From: an uncultured Treponema sp.
Lineage (GTDB): Bacteria; Spirochaetota; Spirochaetia; Treponematales; Treponemataceae
Reading direction: 5' to 3'
Assembly: GCA_937885235.1 (NCBI GenBank)
Contig: CAKZZK010000026.1
Location: 1-5,943, forward strand
Length of the DNA: 5,943 nucleotides
Below the pieces are notes generated by a model that made no database searches, was not told the DNA's origin, and saw only the letters and a list, made by a program, of their open reading frames with translations. Made by a program: the position numbers and the translations under genes. Positions 3,874 through 5,943 of the stretch are shown piece by piece; positions within the stretch are counted from its first letter, which is position 1; each line of letters begins with the position of its first letter.

Positions 3874-4274
3874 TGAAATATATTTTGGACACTCACGCTC
3901 TTTTGTGGTATCTGAACGATGACGAAAATCTTTCAGAAAAGGCTCACAAAATAATCGACACTGAAGATTGTTTTTACTGCAAAGTGTCGCTTTGGGAAAT
4001 TGCGATAAAACAGAGTCTTGGAAAACTGAAATACAAAAGCTCAATCCCTGAAATTGTGGAGATGTGCAGACAAGAAAACTTTTTAAGTATTCCTGTTACC
4101 GAAAATCATATTGAGCAAATAAAGACGCTTGATTTTATTCATAGAGACCCGTTCGACCGTCTGATTATCTGCCAAGCACTTGCTGACGATATCGGGAAAA
4201 TCGCGGAGCTGGAGCGGAGAATCGGCGCGGCGGAAAAGACGATCCACAGCCCGCAGATAAGGAACAGAAATTAG
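3873..4274 (+). CDS. Chimeric PIN-domain toxin with hsdS-derived C-terminus (module 6, family C)
   Basis: Residues 1-106 are a PIN toxin: D6 in I-L-D-T-H-A-L-L-W-Y-L, E42 in S-L-W-E-I-A-I-K, and D92/D95 in H-R-D-P-F-D-R-L-I-I-C-Q-A. From residue 107 the protein changes in frame to I-G-K-I-A-E-L-E-R-R-I-G-A-A, which is the hsdS tail of this array, and ends R-N-R-N. The normal PIN end, still seen in module 4 as L-T-I-I-T-R-D-T-I-I-P and then V-K-T-V-W, is missing, so the fourth acidic residue and the last strands are lost. Nuclease activity is doubtful. ATG 3873 is preferred over GTG 3870 because it matches module 4. A deletion between toxin and tail is the simplest origin. Confidence 0.85.
   Translation: MKYILDTHALLWYLNDDENLSEKAHKIIDTEDCFYCKVSLWEIAIKQSLGKLKYKSSIPEIVEMCRQENFLSIPVTENHIEQIKTLDFIHRDPFDRLIICQALADDIGKIAELERRIGAAEKTIHSPQIRNRN
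4191..4274 (+). repeat. hsdS tail copy F, fused in frame to toxin 6
   Basis: ATCGGGAAAATCGCGGAGCT and the following bases to about 4232 match tails B and D closely. After I-G-A-A (near 4232) the copy diverges and the usual C-P-E-R-K-R-A-V-L end is not found; instead it reads E-K-T-I-H-S-P-Q-I-R-N-R-N and stops. It marks the right end of the array. Confidence 0.7.
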
Positions 4275-4285
4275 GGGGAAACAAC

Positions 4286-4972
4286 GTGACAGTTTATAAT
4301 ATGCTGATGAAATGTCAGGATGCCACATACCGCGACTTTCAGGCAAAGCTTGTGCCGAACATTCCGAAAGAAACGATAATCGGCGTGCGCACTCCCGATA
4401 TGCGTGCCATAGCCAAAAAACTCTCCGGCACGGAGAAGGAAGCGGAATTTTTGAGCATCCTCCCTCACCGCTATTATGAAGAAAACCTCATCCACTTTTT
4501 TATAGTCTCAATGATTAAGGATTTTGACAAATGCATTGCCGCCGTAGAAAGATTCCTTCCCTATGTTGACTGCTGGCCGGTCTCTGACCAGTCAAGCCCC
4601 AGAGTCTTCAAGAAAAATCACGGGGCGCTCCTCCCCTTTGTCAAAAAATGGATTGCAAGCAGCCATGTCTACACCGCACGCTTCGGAATACGGATGCTCA
4701 TGAACGAGTTTCTGGACGGAGATTTCAAGAGCGAATACCTTGAGCTGGTTGCATCAAGAAAAGGCGACGACTACTACCTTAAAATGATGGAGGCATGGTT
4801 CTTTGCCACCGCCATTGCCAAGCAGTATGACGCAAGCATTGCCTGCATTGAGCAACACCGTCTGGAGCCGTGGACCCACAACAAGGCAATACAGAAAGCA
4901 CTTGAAAGTTTCCGCGTTCCAGACGGGCACAAGGAATATCTTAAAACGCTGAAGGTTCCGGCAAAAGCCTGA
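4286..4972 (+). CDS. DNA alkylation repair protein (AlkD-like, HEAT-like repeats)
   Basis: This 228-residue protein belongs to the DNA alkylation repair family, whose all-helical HEAT-like fold removes alkylated bases such as 3-methyladenine or 7-methylguanine. Visible family features are G-V-R-T-P-D-M-R (33-40), Y-Y-E-E-N-L-I-H (63-70), V-D-C-W-P-V-S-D (94-101), Y-T-A-R-F-G-I-R (129-136), Y-Y-L-K-M-M-E-A-W-F-F-A (163-174) and H-N-K-A-I-Q-K-A-L-E near the end. W97 and D101 have the W-x3-D spacing of the W109/D113 pair of Bacillus AlkD, so the active site is probably kept. It starts at GTG 4286 with AGGGGG at 4273-4278, which overlaps the preceding toxin stop. No separate promoter is evident, so it may be transcribed from the array. 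Confidence 0.9.
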   Translation: MTVYNMLMKCQDATYRDFQAKLVPNIPKETIIGVRTPDMRAIAKKLSGTEKEAEFLSILPHRYYEENLIHFFIVSMIKDFDKCIAAVERFLPYVDCWPVSDQSSPRVFKKNHGALLPFVKKWIASSHVYTARFGIRMLMNEFLDGDFKSEYLELVASRKGDDYYLKMMEAWFFATAIAKQYDASIACIEQHRLEPWTHNKAIQKALESFRVPDGHKEYLKTLKVPAKA

Positions 4973-5001
4973 TTGCATGACCGCTGCTTGAAGCACTCAA
5001 G

Positions 5002-5034
5002 GGAGCCCCTAAAACTCCAGTTTTTAGGGGCTCC
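5002..5034. terminator. Hairpin terminator between convergent genes
   Basis: A perfect 13-base-pair stem pairs GGAGCCCCTAAAA (5002-5014) with TTTTAGGGGCTCC (5022-5034) around a 7-base loop. It lies 29 bases after the alkylation repair stop and 5 bases from the stop of the opposite-strand gene. The usual T run is not strong on either side, but the A/T base of the stem and the position suggest a bidirectional terminator. Confidence 0.85.
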
Positions 5035-5039
5035 TACCG

Positions 5040-5943
5040 TTATTTCAGCTCTTCCGCGCGCTTGATGTTGGCGTTGATGAAAGAGAGCTTGAGGTTTTTC
5101 AGTTCCTCCGTCATAGACACCTTGTAGATATGCGGATTCAGGATGCGCTTGTATGAAGGGTCAAAGGTCTCTATTTCACGCTGCATGGTCTGGCGGCTCA
5201 GACGGAGCTGCTCTGCGTCAGGCAGGCGTGCTTCGGTCCGCTCACCCTGCGCAAGGCGCTTTTTGAGCATGGGACGTATTTCGCTTGCGCTGAACGCAAA
5301 CTGCCGGTAGTCGATGAGGGGATGATAGTAGCGGTATTCCTTGCCCGTCTCAAGAACCTCGTGTTCCAGAGCGAGGATATCTGCCTTGGCAAGCCCCTGC
5401 TTGTCGTAAAGGCGCCAGACATTCTTGATGCCGGGGTTTGTGGACTTGGCGGGATTATCGCTGAACTTCATCACCGGCTGCATCTGCCCCGTGGCAGCAT
5501 CGTGGCGGGCGGCAAGCTTGTACACGCCCGTAAAGCTTGACTCATTGCCACCCGTAACCATGTGCGTGCCCACGCCCCAGCTTGCGATAGGAGCATTCTG
5601 CTGCACGAGCGTTTCCACTATCTCCTCGGTAAGCTCGTTGGACACGGAGATATATGCCTGCGGGAAGCCAGCCTTATCAAGTTCCTTGCGCACTTCCTGT
5701 GTCAGATAAGAGATATCGCCGGAATCAAGGCGCACACCGAAGTTGTAACCTTTTTCCACAAGCTTTGCCCCCGCCTTGATGGCATTCTTGATACCGCTCT
5801 TAAGCGTATCATAGGTATCGATGAGAAAAATCGTTTTTTCTGGATATATCTTTGCGTAGGCTTCAAAGGCTTCAAGCTCGCTGGGGAAGGACATTATCCA
5901 AGAGTGAGCCATCGTGCCCATGACGGGAATGCCAAACTGCTGC
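5040..5943 (-). CDS. pncB: Nicotinate phosphoribosyltransferase, C-terminal 300 residues
   Basis: The product makes nicotinate mononucleotide from nicotinate and PRPP (with ATP) in the cytoplasmic NAD salvage (Preiss-Handler) pathway. The visible part starts Q-Q-F-G-I-P-V-M-G-T-M-A-H-S-W and contains S-F-P-S-E-L-E-A-F, L-I-D-T-Y-D-T-L-K-S-G, V-R-L-D-S-G-D-I, S-N-E-L-T-E-E and G-V-G-T-H-M-V-T-G-G, all typical of the larger bacterial nicotinate phosphoribosyltransferase type. These enzymes are usually around 480 residues, so roughly the first 180 lie beyond the window edge. The ATG at 5921 is an internal methionine, not the start. The gene is convergent with the alkylation repair gene and looks like ordinary core genome. 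Confidence 0.93.
   Translation of the reverse strand, partial: QQFGIPVMGTMAHSWIMSFPSELEAFEAYAKIYPEKTIFLIDTYDTLKSGIKNAIKAGAKLVEKGYNFGVRLDSGDISYLTQEVRKELDKAGFPQAYISVSNELTEEIVETLVQQNAPIASWGVGTHMVTGGNESSFTGVYKLAARHDAATGQMQPVMKFSDNPAKSTNPGIKNVWRLYDKQGLAKADILALEHEVLETGKEYRYYHPLIDYRQFAFSASEIRPMLKKRLAQGERTEARLPDAEQLRLSRQTMQREIETFDPSYKRILNPHIYKVSMTEELKNLKLSFINANIKRAEELK

Larger units (their letters stand above)
1..4274 (+). other. Tandem VapBC/PIN toxin-antitoxin array with hsdS-derived spacers
   Basis: Six antitoxin-toxin modules lie head to tail on one strand and continue beyond the left edge. Three families alternate as A-A-B-C-B-C, judged from the antitoxin type and the toxin signature. Between modules lies a constant frame: a fragment reading as the C-terminus of a type I restriction HsdS subunit, then a short extended -10 promoter and a GGAGGT ribosome site. 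No transposase, integrase or inverted terminal repeat is visible. The right edge falls at about 4235-4285, where the last hsdS-like tail diverges and the alkylation repair gene begins. Calling it one array is inference from the repeated frame; the individual genes are supported separately. Confidence 0.85.

Overview
The window is a dense, co-oriented array of type II toxin-antitoxin (TA) modules of the VapBC/PIN kind, followed by two ordinary chromosomal genes. The base composition is moderate. The style of the small antitoxins, the DNA alkylation repair protein and the nicotinate phosphoribosyltransferase would suit a host-associated or rumen bacterium such as Treponema (Spirochaetes) or an anaerobic Firmicute. 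This is a weak inference, because nothing here is diagnostic of taxonomy.

Layout. Positions 1-4274 hold six TA modules, all on the + strand: (1) the end of an antitoxin plus toxin 48-461; (2) 543-782 plus 769-1191; (3) 1339-1545 plus 1535-1921; (4) 2091-2306 plus a toxin at 2306-2683 broken by an in-frame TGA; (5) 2882-3100 plus 3090-3476; (6) 3658-3873 plus a chimeric toxin 3873-4274. They fall into three TA families in the order A-A-B-C-B-C. In every module the antitoxin comes first and its stop overlaps the toxin start, as in translationally coupled TA pairs. A DNA alkylation repair protein (4286-4972, +) follows. A hairpin terminator (5002-5034) then separates it from a convergent partial nicotinate phosphoribosyltransferase (5040-5943, -).

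The unusual part is the material between modules. After almost every toxin stop comes a 40-135 base piece that translates as the C-terminal end of a type I restriction specificity subunit (HsdS). It carries the P-P-L-D-E-Q-R-K-I motif, a short K-I-A-E-L-E coiled-coil stretch and a terminal C-P-E-R-K-R-A-V-L-R-K-W-L. Each piece is then followed within about 15-45 bases by a nearly identical short promoter/RBS block: an extended -10 TGGTATAAT, 7-9 bases, GGAGGT, 5-6 bases, start codon. Unrelated antitoxin families share this same frame. The array therefore looks like a constant framework (hsdS 3' end plus promoter/RBS) with exchangeable TA inserts, rather than a set of independently acquired operons.

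The array also shows recombination and decay. Toxin 3' ends are nearly identical within a family while the 5' halves differ. Both family C toxins are disabled by different lesions (a nonsense codon, and fusion to an hsdS tail), yet their antitoxins are intact. No integrase, attC-like site, transposase or CRISPR was seen.
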